This document shows positions 15,463 through 22,722 of a stretch of 36,604 bases of DNA, in pieces. Position 1 is the stretch's first letter. Each line of letters begins with the position of its first letter. A program made the translations under genes and the position numbers. Under the pieces are notes generated by a model, which saw only the letters and a program-made list of their open reading frames with translations, was not told the origin of the DNA and searched no databases. Origin of the DNA: an archaeon (GTDB lineage Archaea > Iainarchaeota > Iainarchaeia > Iainarchaeales > GW2011-AR10); NCBI GenBank assembly GCA_030651515.1, contig JAUSEO010000030.1, positions 1 to 36,604 of the forward strand, given 5' to 3'.

Positions 15463-17520
15463 TCAAATAATTTCCTGTGCTGTTGGCCTTGAAGGCATTT
15501 CTTCCCCCCTTTCTCTTTCAATGAAGTAGAGGGTTGCGCTTGCCGCTTTCTCCATTTCTTTTTCGTGCGTGATGATGAAAACCTGTTCGACCAGTTCCGG
15601 CAGGTGGGTTTTGAGGAACTCGCTGAGTTTTTTGACAGTGTTTTTGTCAAGGTTGTGCGTTGGCTCGTCCAGTATCATCAACCCAATGTTTTGCGTTAAG
15701 ACCAGTGCTATTGCCATTCTGACTGAGAGTGCTGCACAGCTTCGTTCGCCGCCGCTCAATATGCCTTCTACTTTTTTCCATGCAGTGTTTTTTTCCTGTA
15801 CGAGTATTTCGTAGTTTCCGTCCACAGTGATGTTTACGCGGCAGTTTGTCAGGTCACTGTATGGGTAGATGTTTGCCCAGATGTCGCTTATTGCCTCGTT
15901 GATTGATTCAATGAGGCTGTTCCGCAGCTCTGATTGCGCTGCGCGAAGTGCGTTCACAAAGATGCTGAGTTTTTCTGTCTTGTTTGACAGGTTTTCCACT
16001 TCTTTTCTCAGCTCGCTTGTTTTCCGCAGTTCATCCTCTGCCATTTTTGTTCTATTGTGTAGTTCCAGAATCATTTCTTCAATGTTTTTGGCTTCTTTTT
16101 CCATTGAGCGGAGCTTTTCGCTTGCCTCAACCAGGGCTTTTTTTTGCTCTTCAAATCTTTTTTCGTCAAACGAAAGCACGCTGATTTTTTGCATTGTTTC
16201 TTTTTTTTCTTTTTCAAGCCTTTCAAGCTCCAGGGTCGCATTGTGTTTTTCTCTTGCTTTTTCTTCAAGCCCCAAAGCAGCGAGCTCTTTTTTCCTTGCT
16301 TCAAGGATGCTTGTTTCAAGGAGTGAAGCCGCCTTTTCAGTGGCGAGTATTTTTTCCCTTACAAGCCCGTGTTCTTTTTCAAGTGACAGTATTTTTTCTT
16401 CAAGGCTCTTTTTTTCTTCCAACGCCTCTTTTGTTATTTGTTCCTTCATTTTGTCGTCAAGCTCTCTTCTGCACACGGGGCATGATGCATGGGAATTCAC
16501 CAACTCTGCCAGGTGCTTGCCTGTTTTTGCAAGCTGTTCCCTTGCAAGCCCTGCTTCCTGAAATGATTCCAAGCTTTTTTTGCGGAGCTCTTCAATGTCT
16601 TGCCGTGCCGCTAAAAGTTTTTTTTCACTGGTTTTTTTTTCTTCGCTGGCTAGCCGTGCGGCAGTTTTTGCCTCAAGAGTTTCTTTTAGCGCCTTTTCCA
16701 GTTTTTCAATTTCCTTTTTTTTCGCACTTGCAGCGGCATCTGCCCTTATTGCGTGTTCAGCAAGCTCTTTGTGGCGTTTTTCATTTTCCTTTGACGCGAG
16801 GCTGCTTTCTTCAAGCGCGTTTTTTTGTCGTGCAAGCCCTTTTTTTTCTTCTTCCAGGGCTTTTTTTTGCCCTTCTTTTTGCACTGTTTTTTTCTTTAAC
16901 TCCAGTAATTCGCTTTCAAGGTTTCTTTTTTCCTGTTCTTTGGCCCAGTTTTTCTTGAGTTCGAGCTCTTTTCTGAACCTGTTCTGCAGGCTCACCGCGT
17001 TTTGCCTCACGTTCTCGTATTTTTTTATCAGCAAGAGGTCGTCTATTTTTTCTTTCCTCTCCTGGTTGTTCAGCCGCAGGAAATAGTCTGCCTGGTTTTG
17101 CTCAGTGTAAACCGCGCGCGAAAATAATTCATAAGTTACTTCAAGTACTTCTTCGACGCGTGAAGTGACTTCTGTGGGGCGGGGCCCTGCAATGAGTCTC
17201 CCGTTTTCAAAGAGCTTTGCTTCGTTCAGGCCTTTTTTTTTGATTGTGCGCTCAACCGTGAAATCCTTTCCTGCATATGAGAAATCAACGCTTACAACCG
17301 CGTGTTCCCTTTGCACGGGCTTTGACATGATTACTTCTTCGAGTTTCACTGTTTTTGAATTTGCAAGGGGGAACGTGCCGAACAACCCAAAGCAGAGTGC
17401 ATCCATGACTGATGTTTTTCCTGAGCCGCTGATTCCTACAAGGACGTTTGTGCCTTTGGAGAAAGAGAGTTCGGTTTTTAAGTGGCTTTTCCAGTTCTCA
17501 AGGGTTATTCTCTTTATCAT
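15463..17520 (-). CDS. rad50: Rad50 SMC-like ATPase (compact)
   Basis: A 685-aa Rad50, the ATPase of the Mre11-Rad50 complex that tethers and processes DNA breaks. The Walker A is GISGSGKTS (29-37). A coiled coil runs from about 165 to 530, interrupted by the zinc hook CPVC (347-350). The ABC signature is LSGGERS (588-594) and Walker B is LMILDEPT (614-621), followed by the His switch in FIITHEKEM. The two coils are each about 160 residues, shorter than in many archaeal Rad50 proteins, so the molecule would have short arms. No mre11 gene lies beside it, which is unusual. An 8-bp palindrome sits immediately upstream of the start. Confidence 0.95.
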   Translation of the reverse strand: MIKRITLENWKSHLKTELSFSKGTNVLVGISGSGKTSVMDALCFGLFGTFPLANSKTVKLEEVIMSKPVQREHAVVSVDFSYAGKDFTVERTIKKKGLNEAKLFENGRLIAGPRPTEVTSRVEEVLEVTYELFSRAVYTEQNQADYFLRLNNQERKEKIDDLLLIKKYENVRQNAVSLQNRFRKELELKKNWAKEQEKRNLESELLELKKKTVQKEGQKKALEEEKKGLARQKNALEESSLASKENEKRHKELAEHAIRADAAASAKKKEIEKLEKALKETLEAKTAARLASEEKKTSEKKLLAARQDIEELRKKSLESFQEAGLAREQLAKTGKHLAELVNSHASCPVCRRELDDKMKEQITKEALEEKKSLEEKILSLEKEHGLVREKILATEKAASLLETSILEARKKELAALGLEEKAREKHNATLELERLEKEKKETMQKISVLSFDEKRFEEQKKALVEASEKLRSMEKEAKNIEEMILELHNRTKMAEDELRKTSELRKEVENLSNKTEKLSIFVNALRAAQSELRNSLIESINEAISDIWANIYPYSDLTNCRVNITVDGNYEILVQEKNTAWKKVEGILSGGERSCAALSVRMAIALVLTQNIGLMILDEPTHNLDKNTVKKLSEFLKTHLPELVEQVFIITHEKEMEKAASATLYFIERERGEEMPSRPTAQEII

Positions 17521-17526
17521 CCAAAA

Positions 17527-17549
17527 AACAGTTTGGGCAGAAAACTGTT
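17527..17549. promoter_or_regulatory. Palindrome AACAGTTT-N7-AAACTGTT upstream of rad50
   Basis: A perfect 8-bp inverted repeat with a 7-nt spacer, located 7-29 nt before the rad50 ATG. It touches a TATA-like element on the minus strand (CTTTTTAAC as read on that strand, overlapping 17548-17556). The position fits a repressor site or a 5' hairpin. No function is known. Confidence 0.45.
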
Positions 17550-17626
17550 AAAAAGACTCTCTGCCAAGGTTCACAAAGCGTATGTGCCCATTCTTCGGTG
17601 GACAGTGATTTGGTGGAAAATTAGAA

Positions 17627-17716
17627 GAATATAAACAGCTCAAAAAATAGCTAAGGTGACCACGAAATCACAAAGTGTAGCCACCTATCCTGGTGTTAAC
17701 AACTGCATTTTTTTTA
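17627..17716 (+). other. Possible small RNA locus between rad50 and aEF-1beta
   Basis: The 215-nt gap between these two minus-strand genes holds a TATA-like GAATATAAAC at about 17627-17636. About 20 nt later comes a potential hairpin (AGGTG...CACCT with inner CAC/GTG pairs), and then an eight-T run near 17708-17715 that could end transcription. No C/D box pair or convincing ORF is visible; an ORF from the GTG at 17656 is mainly antisense to the elongation factor gene. This is a weak candidate for an untranslated RNA. Confidence 0.2.
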
Positions 17717-17735
17717 GCGATGATGAAGTTATTAT

Positions 17736-17999
17736 TCAGAGCAGTGTCATTGCGTCGGTTTCCGCGTCCTTAACCCGCGTGTTTTTCCTTATTTCTTCAA
17801 GGGTTTTTTCAACCGCGTCAGGGTTCTTCTCGTCCACAAGCACGCCGACTTTGATTATCTCAATTCCAAAGCCTATGGGTTCGGTTTTAACGTCTTTTAC
17901 AACAGCATTCTTGAGGCTCTTTAATTCTTCCGCGAGTTTTTTCGTTTCATCAGGGTCTTTTGCGCTGACCTTGTAGATTACAAAAATTTTTCCAGGCAT
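17736..17999 (-). CDS. Elongation factor 1-beta (aEF-1beta)
   Basis: An 87-aa archaeal EF-1beta, the nucleotide exchange factor for aEF-1alpha. The start is the ATG at 17999 (MPGKIFVIYKV), 5 nt after the preceding gene; the track's longer start is not needed. Family features include the KVSAKDPDE beginning, LKNAVVKDVKTEPIGFGIEIIKVGVLVDE in the middle and the DAETDAMTLL ending. Length is typical. In many archaea this gene directly follows a small four-CxxC zinc-ribbon gene; here a 172-aa gene separates the two. Confidence 0.93.
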   Translation of the reverse strand: MPGKIFVIYKVSAKDPDETKKLAEELKSLKNAVVKDVKTEPIGFGIEIIKVGVLVDEKNPDAVEKTLEEIRKNTRVKDAETDAMTLL

Positions 18000-18004
18000 G
18001 AAAA

Positions 18005-18523
18005 TCACTTTTCCAATAGTTTTCCTTTTTCTAAATCATGCAAAATAAGTGCCCCGATTATTGTCCCCGCTATTTTCCCTGCTTTTCTTGGGTCGGTTGG
18101 TTCGCCTTGTATTTTATCCAGTAACCGTAGCGCCCTGTCATGTAACGGGCTGCTTTCTGAAAAAAGCGCCCTTTCATAAATTTGAAGTGTTTGTAACATA
18201 CTCGTTTGGTCTCTGTCTCCCAATTTGCCCATTGCCTCTTTTAGCCTTGTGCTTTCCCTAAGCCCTGTTATGTATTCGCTTTTTTTGTCTCTTTTCATTT
18301 CCTGGATTTCTCCCAGTTTTTCCGCCGCTTCGAACCACTTGGTTACCTGGTCTTCCCTGACTGGAGTTCCTTTTCTAGTTAATCTTCTAAAGAGATTCTC
18401 TTGCTCTTTGGGAGGCAACAAGTTTGGTTCTTTTGGTTTTACGGGTTTTTGTACCTGTGGAGCTGGTTTTGTTGTCTGCAGGGTTTTTGGCTGTTTTCTG
18501 AATCTGTTGAAAAACCCTGGCAT
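18005..18523 (-). CDS. Uncharacterised protein inserted between zinc ribbon and aEF-1beta
   Basis: A 172-aa protein that I do not recognise. The first 45 residues or so are Pro/Lys/Gln-rich and probably disordered. The rest is helical and charged, and one moderately hydrophobic stretch near the end (AGKIAGTIIGALILHDL) looks like a buried helix rather than a clear membrane span. No cysteines or catalytic motif stand out. It lies 21 nt after the zinc-ribbon gene and 5 nt before aEF-1beta, so the three are almost certainly one operon. A translation-related role would be guilt by association only. Confidence 0.65.
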   Translation of the reverse strand: MPGFFNRFRKQPKTLQTTKPAPQVQKPVKPKEPNLLPPKEQENLFRRLTRKGTPVREDQVTKWFEAAEKLGEIQEMKRDKKSEYITGLRESTRLKEAMGKLGDRDQTSMLQTLQIYERALFSESSPLHDRALRLLDKIQGEPTDPRKAGKIAGTIIGALILHDLEKGKLLEK

Positions 18524-18544
18524 TTTTTCCCTTCAAAATAGCTT

Positions 18545-18700
18545 TTATGGCCCGCCGAAGCTGCATTCTGGGCAGGAATAGCTTTTGCTTGTGGTCCTGC
18601 AGTGGCTGCATCGGACAATGCTTGCCTGCCCGCATTGTGGGCACTTGAATTCAACGAATTTGCCGCTGATGACAGAATTGCAGGTAGTGCATGTTTTCAA
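18545..18700 (-). CDS. Four-CxxC zinc-ribbon RNA-binding-type miniprotein
   Basis: A 51-aa protein absent from the ORF track. It has four CxxC knuckles (CTTC, CPQC, CSHC, CPEC at residues 4-7, 20-23, 31-34 and 43-46) and ends in GGP. This is the pattern of the small archaeal zinc-ribbon protein usually encoded next to aEF-1beta and annotated as a predicted RNA-binding protein. The start is TTG at 18700, with an AGTGAT ribosome site a few nucleotides upstream. Its position two genes before aEF-1beta supports the call. It probably binds two zinc ions; the molecular role is unknown. Confidence 0.82.
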   Translation of the reverse strand: MKTCTTCNSVISGKFVEFKCPQCGQASIVRCSHCRTTSKSYSCPECSFGGP

Positions 18701-18802
18701 GAAAAAATCACTTTTTTTGCCAAAAAGAATTGGTTATACATTTTCTTTCCAGTAACCTTTAAAAATGTTAAATCGGGGGCTTTTTGGCGTTTGTAAAAGG
18801 CC

Positions 18803-18810
18803 TTAAATAT
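18803..18810 (+). promoter_or_regulatory. TATA box of tRNA-Arg
   Basis: TTAAATAT lies 22-29 nt before the first base of the tRNA, as expected for an archaeal tRNA promoter. Confidence 0.6.
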
Positions 18811-18831
18811 TTTGGGCAGCCATAGTTTGTT

Positions 18832-18930
18832 GGGCCCGTAGCATAACGGACTGTGCGCTTCGCTTCGGCTATTGTCTTTTAGGCTTTAGAGGCAACGAAG
18901 TGGTTGGGGGTTCGAGTCCCTCCGGGCCCG
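18832..18930 (+). tRNA. tRNA-Arg(UCG) with a 26-nt intron at 37/38
   Basis: The cloverleaf can be folded by hand. The acceptor is GGGCCCG/CGGGCCC, the D-stem GCAT/GTGC with GG in the loop, the anticodon stem CTTCG/CGAAG, the variable loop TGGTT, and the T-arm GGGGG-TTCGAGT-CCCTC. The discriminator is G and CCA is not encoded. The anticodon loop is interrupted by a 26-nt intron (18869-18894). With it removed, the loop is CTTCGGA, giving anticodon UCG and a 73-nt body. A bulge-helix-bulge forms at the junctions: exon CUUC pairs with intron GAGG, flanked by 3-nt bulges. The archaeal splicing endonuclease should cut it. C35 suits arginine identity. Confidence 0.92.
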
Positions 18931-18933
18931 CTT

Positions 18934-20325
18934 TTAGAGGAAAACCTCTTTTCCGCGCATGAATGAAGAAAAGAACTCCGCAAACTTTTTGTCAGAAGAG
19001 TATTTTTTGAGTATTTCCTTGCTGGAAAGTATTTTTGCCTTTTTTTTGAGTGCTTTCCTTATTTCCTCTTTTTCGGTTTTTTTTGAGTGTTCAAGCGTTT
19101 TTTGCACAAATTTTTTGGCGTCCCACTCCTGCCGTTCTATTTCAACTACCCATCTCCCGTTTTCAATCATCGGCCCGCTCAGGTTTTTTTTGTGAGCTGA
19201 CAAAAAACTGTCTGAATTGTGCCCGTCAAAAACCTCCGGGCCCGTCCTCATCATTGCTTTTTCCAAAACATTTGCCTTCAAATCAAAAACAAGCACCATG
19301 TAGTTTTTCTCGTCAGTGAAAACTTCTCTTCGCAGCACAGCAAATTCTTTTTGTTCAAACTCGTTCTGGATTTTTTTTGACAAGCGCTTCAACTGCCCCC
19401 ATGCAATGTCCCACACCACGTTTGGGTAACCGGTTTCAATCACGAGCGGCTCTTCTTTTTCAAGCCTTTTTTTGATTTCGCCTGCAGAAAGGGTTTTTTG
19501 TTTGTGTGAGAAAAAAAAATGTTCACCTGGCTTTTTCAAAAACTCTCGTGAGGCTGCAATGAACCTGGCCATCTGGTTGAGTGAAAGCGCCGCGGCAACG
19601 TTTCTGTTTTTGTCAACAGGGTCGATTATGATGAGCGGGCTGTCAAATGTTTCACTGGCTTTGTTTTCCGCAAGCCGTTTTTCTATGTCAATGACTTCAT
19701 GTTTTTTCCAGTTTGATGCGGCTGCCAGTGCTTCAAGAAAAGAGCCATAGTGGATGATTAGCAGTTCTGTGACGTAGCCTGGCACGCTCTCGGTTTTTAT
19801 TTCCGCGCCGTAAGCCTGTATCCCTTTAAGGAATTGTTTGAGGAGGCGCACTTCGTCTTTTTGTTTTTCAGAAAGTTTGTGTACAACGTATTTTGCGTGA
19901 AGCGGGCTTCTGTCAACCGCGCTTTTCAGGTTTTCAGCGTTTTCAACCTTGTAGCCTGGAACTATTTCAATGACGTGTTCGCCGATTTTTCCGCGTGCGT
20001 ATGGGTGCTGTGAGAAAGCTTTTTCCCATTTTTTTTTGCCAAACACGTGGTCGGCTATCCTTGAAGTGTGTGATTCAAGCTCGTTTTCGTTGACGTTGGA
20101 CGGGAAAAGGGTGAATACATCAATGTCTTTGTCGTTTTTGAGGTGGGTATTTCTTGCAACAGAACCGGCAAGGACCACTTCAATGTGTTTTCCTTCAAGG
20201 CCGCGGATTTTTTGTACAATTTGTTCTGCGAATTTTTGGTCATTTTCCTGTTCTTTTGGCAGCGGTTTTATTTTTTCCAGGACGCTTTGCATTATGCCGC
20301 GTGTTTTGTCTCTTCCGATTGGCAT
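18934..20325 (-). CDS. cca: CCA-adding enzyme (class I tRNA nucleotidyltransferase)
   Basis: A 463-aa archaeal CCA-adding enzyme, needed here because the tRNA in this window lacks an encoded CCA. The polymerase-beta-type signature is LAGSVARNTHLKNDKDIDVF (Gly-Ser plus the catalytic DxD). It is followed by the archaeal central domain with an RLLKQFLKGIQAYGAE segment, the conserved TELLIIHYGSF, and IIIDPVDKNRNVAAAL. Length is normal for the class. The ATG at 20325 has a TATA-like element about 25-30 nt upstream, shared with the divergent ATPase gene. Its 3' end lies 3 nt from the tRNA end, on the opposite strand. Confidence 0.95.
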   Translation of the reverse strand: MPIGRDKTRGIMQSVLEKIKPLPKEQENDQKFAEQIVQKIRGLEGKHIEVVLAGSVARNTHLKNDKDIDVFTLFPSNVNENELESHTSRIADHVFGKKKWEKAFSQHPYARGKIGEHVIEIVPGYKVENAENLKSAVDRSPLHAKYVVHKLSEKQKDEVRLLKQFLKGIQAYGAEIKTESVPGYVTELLIIHYGSFLEALAAASNWKKHEVIDIEKRLAENKASETFDSPLIIIDPVDKNRNVAAALSLNQMARFIAASREFLKKPGEHFFFSHKQKTLSAGEIKKRLEKEEPLVIETGYPNVVWDIAWGQLKRLSKKIQNEFEQKEFAVLRREVFTDEKNYMVLVFDLKANVLEKAMMRTGPEVFDGHNSDSFLSAHKKNLSGPMIENGRWVVEIERQEWDAKKFVQKTLEHSKKTEKEEIRKALKKKAKILSSKEILKKYSSDKKFAEFFSSFMRGKEVFL

Positions 20326-20342
20326 GATTTAATTAACAGGGT

Positions 20343-20359
20343 AGTTTATTAATATAGTT
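20343..20359. promoter_or_regulatory. AT-rich bidirectional promoter between cca and the ATPase gene
   Basis: The stretch AGTTTATTAATATAGTT contains TATA-like sequence readable on both strands. It lies about 20-35 nt before the cca ATG and about 30-45 nt before the ATPase GTG, so the 62-nt gap probably holds one shared divergent promoter. Confidence 0.4.
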
Positions 20360-20387
20360 AACCATTTTTTTTGACGGGGTTTTTTTT

Positions 20388-21968
20388 GTGCCGGCGATTG
20401 TCAGCCAAGCAAAGGGAAACATTGTTGACTCAAGCGTAGAAACACAGATTGTTGAGGGGTTTCCTTTCTTTTTTTACGAGGTAAAAAAGCCAGTGCTTCC
20501 TGAAAACGAGCGCCTGATGCTGTCATCTCTCACACAGATTCTGCAGGGGAAAAAAACTGACGAGCTTTCTGCGGAAAAAGAGCGCGGCATAATCACCGTT
20601 GGTTTTTTTTCCGAGCTTCAGCGCGAGGTTTTTTCAAAAGGTTTTTTCCGCTTTGGCGGTTCAAAACTTTTGAGTTTTCAGGAAATAGACGATCTTGCAT
20701 CCCTTATTGAAAAGATTCTTGGCTCTTTTTTTCCAAAGCTGCAGTCAAAAGAGTTCATTGCAAAAACCGCTGTGGACAATGTTTTTGGGTATGGTTTTGT
20801 AGGCGTGCTTTTGAGGGACCGCGAGCTTGAAGAAATAATGGTGAACGGGTATGGTTTTGACGTGTTTGTTTTTCACCGCCGTTACGGGATGTGCAAGACA
20901 AACATTGTTGTTGAAGAAAAACAGCTGGACAACCTGCTTCAGCGTATTGCTTTTACTGCAAACAAGTCTTTTGGGGAAGCCTCCCCATTTCTTGACGCGC
21001 GGCTCCTTGGAGGCAACAGGGTGAACGCGACGTTTGCAAACGTCACTCCGTTTGGATCCACTTTGACAATCAGGAAGTTCACGACCACGCCTTTATCGGT
21101 TGTTGACCTGCTTGCAAACCGGACGCTGTCAAGCGAGCTTGCAGCGTTTCTGTGGGTCATGGTTGAAGGAATGAACGTCCAGCCCATGAACGTCATAATA
21201 ACCGGCGGGAGCGGCTGCGGGAAAACCACGACCCTGAATGTGCTGAGTTTTTTTGTCAGGCACAGTGACCGTGTGGTTACAATCGAGGACGCGCTTGAAC
21301 TTGACCTTGGCAGCCACGACAACTGGGTCCGCATGGAGACAAAGCCAAAAATAATGGATTCGCCCGAAGTCACAATGGATGATCTCCTCAAGAATTCTTT
21401 GCGCATGAGGCCTGACAGGATAGTGCTTGGTGAAGTGAGGAGCGCTGAAGCCCAGACTCTTTTTGTTGCAATGGATACAGGGCATGACGGCAGCATGGGG
21501 ACGCTTCATGCAAACAATTCAAAGGAAGCAATTCTGCGCATGACTTCACCGCCCATGTCTGTACCGGAGTCAATGATTTCGCTTCTTGACCTGATTGTTG
21601 TCCAGAACAGGTTTTACGTGAAAGGCAAGGGGATGTTAAGGAGGGTTTCGCAGGTGGCGGAAGTTTCTTCAATGGAGAGAAAGGCACTTGTGGGGACTCT
21701 TTTTGAGTGGGACAGGAAAACCGATGAAATCAAGCGCACTGATGTTCCAAGCAGGCTAATGGAGGAGCTTGCAGACCGGCTCCAGGTCACGAAAAAAGAA
21801 ATAATGCGCGAAATAACCGTGCGGAAAAAAATATTGGAGTTTTTGCTTGAGGAAAAAATCACTTCAAACATTGAAGTCGAAAAAATAATCCAGCAGTACT
21901 ATTACAATCCTGAGTCAGTCCTTGAGCTTGTGGTCAAGCAGTCCGGGGATGTCGAAGAAGTTGAATAA
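20388..21968 (+). CDS. Type II/IV secretion system ATPase (PilT/TadA-like)
   Basis: A 526-aa hexameric secretion or pilus ATPase. The N-terminal domain covers about residues 1-240. Walker A is GGSGCGKTTT (273-282), the Asp box TIEDALELDL (298-307), Walker B RIVLGEVR (344-351) and the His box TGHDGSMGTLHAN (364-376). The C-terminal 100 residues or so are helical and extend beyond the core ATPase. The start is GTG with a GGGG ribosome site 8 nt upstream. It would power assembly of type IV-like filaments. No TadC-like membrane platform gene is adjacent. The pilin-like operon about 10 kb away and the class III signal peptide protein at 28.8 kb are possible clients. Confidence 0.93.
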   Translation: MPAIVSQAKGNIVDSSVETQIVEGFPFFFYEVKKPVLPENERLMLSSLTQILQGKKTDELSAEKERGIITVGFFSELQREVFSKGFFRFGGSKLLSFQEIDDLASLIEKILGSFFPKLQSKEFIAKTAVDNVFGYGFVGVLLRDRELEEIMVNGYGFDVFVFHRRYGMCKTNIVVEEKQLDNLLQRIAFTANKSFGEASPFLDARLLGGNRVNATFANVTPFGSTLTIRKFTTTPLSVVDLLANRTLSSELAAFLWVMVEGMNVQPMNVIITGGSGCGKTTTLNVLSFFVRHSDRVVTIEDALELDLGSHDNWVRMETKPKIMDSPEVTMDDLLKNSLRMRPDRIVLGEVRSAEAQTLFVAMDTGHDGSMGTLHANNSKEAILRMTSPPMSVPESMISLLDLIVVQNRFYVKGKGMLRRVSQVAEVSSMERKALVGTLFEWDRKTDEIKRTDVPSRLMEELADRLQVTKKEIMREITVRKKILEFLLEEKITSNIEVEKIIQQYYYNPESVLELVVKQSGDVEEVE

Positions 21969-21976
21969 CTATTTTT

Positions 21977-21989
21977 TTTCGCACCGGCA
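21977..21989 (+). promoter_or_regulatory. Dyad-type motif ending CGCACCGGCA (site 3 of 3)
   Basis: The core CGCACCGGCA is identical to sites 1 and 2, but the left arm is weaker (TTTCG). It ends 48 nt before the 45-aa zinc-ribbon ATG and 15 nt before a TATA-like CTTTTAAAG (22005-22013). The nearest minus-strand gene is convergent, so only the plus-strand gene can be its target. Confidence 0.45.
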
Positions 21990-22037
21990 GAGTGGTCTGG
22001 GGAGCTTTTAAAGCTTTAGAACCGTTTTCTTTTCTTT

Positions 22038-22175
22038 ATGCAAAAAGTTGTTGAGTTCAACCCGCTTGAGGATTACAAGAACTGCCCGTCGTGCGGAGCA
22101 GGGCTTGTGGAAATCCATGCAAAAACCGTGTGCACGCGCTGTGGTTATCGGCGCGGTTGCTGTGACCTTATGTAA
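22038..22175 (+). CDS. 45-aa zinc-ribbon miniprotein
   Basis: Too short for the ORF track. It has an ATG start, 45 codons and TAA. Two knuckles, NCPSCGAG (C16, C19) and VCTRCGYR (C32, C35), form a zinc ribbon, and a GCC near the C-terminus adds two more cysteines. The upstream TATA box CTTTTAAAG lies about 25-33 nt before the ATG, so the mRNA would be leaderless. It has its own promoter rather than reading on from the ATPase gene. Such mini zinc ribbons are common in archaea and usually bind nucleic acid or partner proteins. No specific function is known. Confidence 0.72.
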   Translation: MQKVVEFNPLEDYKNCPSCGAGLVEIHAKTVCTRCGYRRGCCDLM

Positions 22176-22185
22176 ATAAATTTCC

Positions 22186-22722
22186 TTATTCTTCCAGTTC
22201 TTTTGAAAACACGGGCGCGTAAACTGCTCCGCGTGGCGAGAGCCTTGACTCAAATAACACGGTTTCTTTTGCCAAAAAAACAAGTTTTTCCTTGCCTTTG
22301 CCAAGTTTTTCAACAAACTTTACGAATTCTTCTGGCCTCATTTTTTTGTTGCGTGCAAGCGTGACGTGGGAATGGAATTTTCCCTCGCACATCCCAGTCT
22401 GCTCTGCTAATTCCATGCTTATTTTTTCCAGTTCCCCTGCTCCGCTGGTGATTTGCAAAAAGAGAACTCTTTTGTCAAAGTGCGAGATTCCAAAAAGCCC
22501 AACTTCAAATGGCTTCTGCTTTATTTTTTCAAGCGCGTGTTCGGCTTTTTTTTGTTCTTCAGGCGTCCGGTTTCCGAGAAAGCACAGTGTCACATGCAGG
22601 TTGCCCTTGTCCACAACCGATAGCTGGCCTTTTGGAAGTTTTTTTCCTGTGCTCTCCCATATTTTTTCCTGTATTTCCTGTGGCAGTGGTAATGCAATGA
22701 ATACTCTTTTTGTTTCATTCAT
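22186..22722 (-). CDS. thpR: RNA 2',3'-cyclic phosphodiesterase (ThpR/LigT family)
   Basis: A 178-aa member of the 2H phosphoesterase superfamily, with both catalytic motifs visible: HVTLCF in the N-terminal half and HVTLAR in the C-terminal half. It starts with the typical RVFIALPLPQEI strand. Bacterial and archaeal relatives open 2',3'-cyclic phosphates and can ligate tRNA halves in vitro. I move the start from 22740 to the ATG at 22722, because it overlaps the TYW3 stop as ATGA, which indicates translational coupling. The pairing with a tRNA-modification gene supports an RNA role. Confidence 0.93.
   Translation of the reverse strand: MNETKRVFIALPLPQEIQEKIWESTGKKLPKGQLSVVDKGNLHVTLCFLGNRTPEEQKKAEHALEKIKQKPFEVGLFGISHFDKRVLFLQITSGAGELEKISMELAEQTGMCEGKFHSHVTLARNKKMRPEEFVKFVEKLGKGKEKLVFLAKETVLFESRLSPRGAVYAPVFSKELEE

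Noticed and set aside
16194-16958. 254-aa Phe/Leu-rich plus-strand ORF resembling a membrane protein
   Set aside because: Antisense to the Lys/Glu-rich Rad50 coiled coil, which produces artificial hydrophobic ORFs.
17656-17976. 106-aa plus-strand ORF starting at GTG
   Set aside because: Mostly antisense to aEF-1beta, with Ser/Phe-rich shadow composition.
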